A stretch of DNA of 64,000 nt from Parachryseolinea silvisoli. Lineage in GTDB: Bacteria > Bacteroidota > Bacteroidia > Cytophagales > Cyclobacteriaceae. The notes under the pieces are model-generated. The model was not told the DNA's origin, searched no databases, and saw only the letters and a list, made by a program, of their open reading frames with translations. This document shows positions 63,444 to 64,000 of the stretch, piece by piece. The position numbers and the translations under genes are program-made. Each line of letters begins with the position of its first letter. Position 1 is the first letter of the stretch. The DNA lies in contig NZ_JAIOAO010000002.1 in NCBI RefSeq assembly GCF_021190955.1, positions 992,001 through 1,056,000 of the forward strand, in the 5' to 3' direction.

Positions 63444-64000
63444 ATGGAAAAAACAGCTATTCCCCGTTTCGCGTTGGAACCTTTTGCTGTGGCAAGTTAC
63501 CAAGGTCCGGTGATGCAAGTACAACATTACCCGATCGACACCAGTTATTTCGTAATCGAGAATAGAGCAACTTATCCCATCATAGACTATATCTCTCCGA
63601 ACCGGAGGGATTTTTACAAGATTTTTCACATGACTTCCGGCACCGGTGTGCTCACGGTTGGCTTATATCGGTACGAAGTCGGACCTGGAGACATCGCCTT
63701 CCTACATCCCGACGAGATCATGTCGTGGCACACCACGTCGCCGGGAACCGGCGGTCATTTTTGTTTGATACATCCCCGCTATTTCGACCGCGACGCTGAG
63801 CACGTTCATCAACTCATGAAGAATTGCCCGTACTTCAAAGCGCCGAACGCCGTGGTGCGGTTAACTGCCGGACAGTCTACTGCGGTAAACCAGCATTTCG
63901 AAAACATCTTAAAAGAAGCGAGGAGCGACAACGACGACAAGAAACAAGCACTGCTTCTCTATCTGCAAATGATGCTGGTGGAGGTTCAGCGTGCGGGTAA
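63444..64000 (+). CDS. AraC-family transcription regulator, 3'-truncated by window edge
   Basis: 185 codons seen, open to the window end, beginning MEKTAIPRFALEPFAVAS. The visible part is the cupin-type N-terminal ligand domain (FYKIFHMTSGTGVL, GPGDIAFLHPDEIMSW, HFCLIHPRYF) plus the linker helix DDKKQALLLYLQMMLVEVQRAG. The C-terminal helix-turn-helix would lie outside the window. Starts 48 bases after the stop of its truncated paralogue; an imperfect -7 box TAATTTCG (63431-63438) lies just upstream. Confidence 0.8.
   Translation, partial: MEKTAIPRFALEPFAVASYQGPVMQVQHYPIDTSYFVIENRATYPIIDYISPNRRDFYKIFHMTSGTGVLTVGLYRYEVGPGDIAFLHPDEIMSWHTTSPGTGGHFCLIHPRYFDRDAEHVHQLMKNCPYFKAPNAVVRLTAGQSTAVNQHFENILKEARSDNDDKKQALLLYLQMMLVEVQRAG

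Overview
The window looks like a chromosomal segment of a Bacteroidota bacterium, most likely of the Cytophagales type. The evidence is SusC/SusD and TonB receptors with carboxypeptidase-like N-termini, an ECF sigma/FecR pair, BACON and fasciclin lipoproteins, a type IX secretion module (PorP/SprF plus a CHU_C-tailed giant adhesin), LytTR/LytS regulators, and many promoters of the Bacteroidota form TTG-N19/20-TAnnTTTG. No tRNA, rRNA, insertion sequence, phage or CRISPR was seen. Both ends cut genes: Hen1 at the left and an AraC-type regulator at the right.

Layout. 1-3.3 kb: bacterial RNA-repair pair hen1-pnkp. 3.4-7.3 kb: HAD phosphatase, DUF1059-like protein, outer-membrane barrel and TlpA-like thioredoxin. 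7.4-11.1 kb: an RNA-chaperone island holding two RRM proteins, a RhlE DEAD-box helicase and an extra RpoD-like sigma factor. Two divergently placed loci here begin with the same ~145-nt leader behind the same -7 box. 11.3-13 kb: a hypothetical protein and a beta-lactamase-fold hydrolase. 13.3-19.3 kb: an iron/siderophore uptake operon (TonB receptor, DUF4374 lipoprotein, two small membrane proteins, PepSY protein). 19.5-23.4 kb: a soluble histidine kinase and NtrC-type regulator flanked by candidate sigma-54 promoters and three copies of a 15-bp palindrome, which suggests a self-contained sigma-54 regulon. 23.7-24.6 kb: TerC. 24.7-36.2 kb: a polysaccharide-utilization-type locus (ECF sigma, FecR, SusC, SusD, BACON lipoprotein, propeller-like lipoprotein, Tat-type phosphoesterase), with a candidate antisense sRNA opposite the susC leader. 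37.3-40.6 kb: LytS/LytTR pair and a fasciclin lipoprotein. 40.8-45.3 kb: cyanophycin module (cyanophycin synthetase divergent from cyanophycinase plus isoaspartyl peptidase). 45.5-49 kb: exported RraA-like protein, BNR-repeat protein, membrane-anchored winged-helix regulator and a small lipoprotein. 49.6-62.1 kb: a 3205-residue adhesin with 21 tandem ~100-residue Ig-like repeats, followed by PorP/SprF and OmpA-family genes. 62.2-64 kb: a lipoprotein and two tandem AraC-type sensor domains, the first lacking its DNA-binding half.

The most unusual signals are the duplicated leader RNA (7.43-7.58 kb on + and 10.86-11.01 kb on -), the sigma-54/palindrome circuit at 20.4-23.2 kb, and the predicted ~70-nt antisense RNA at 34.47-34.54 kb. 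All three come from reading the sequence by eye and need computation or transcript data to confirm.
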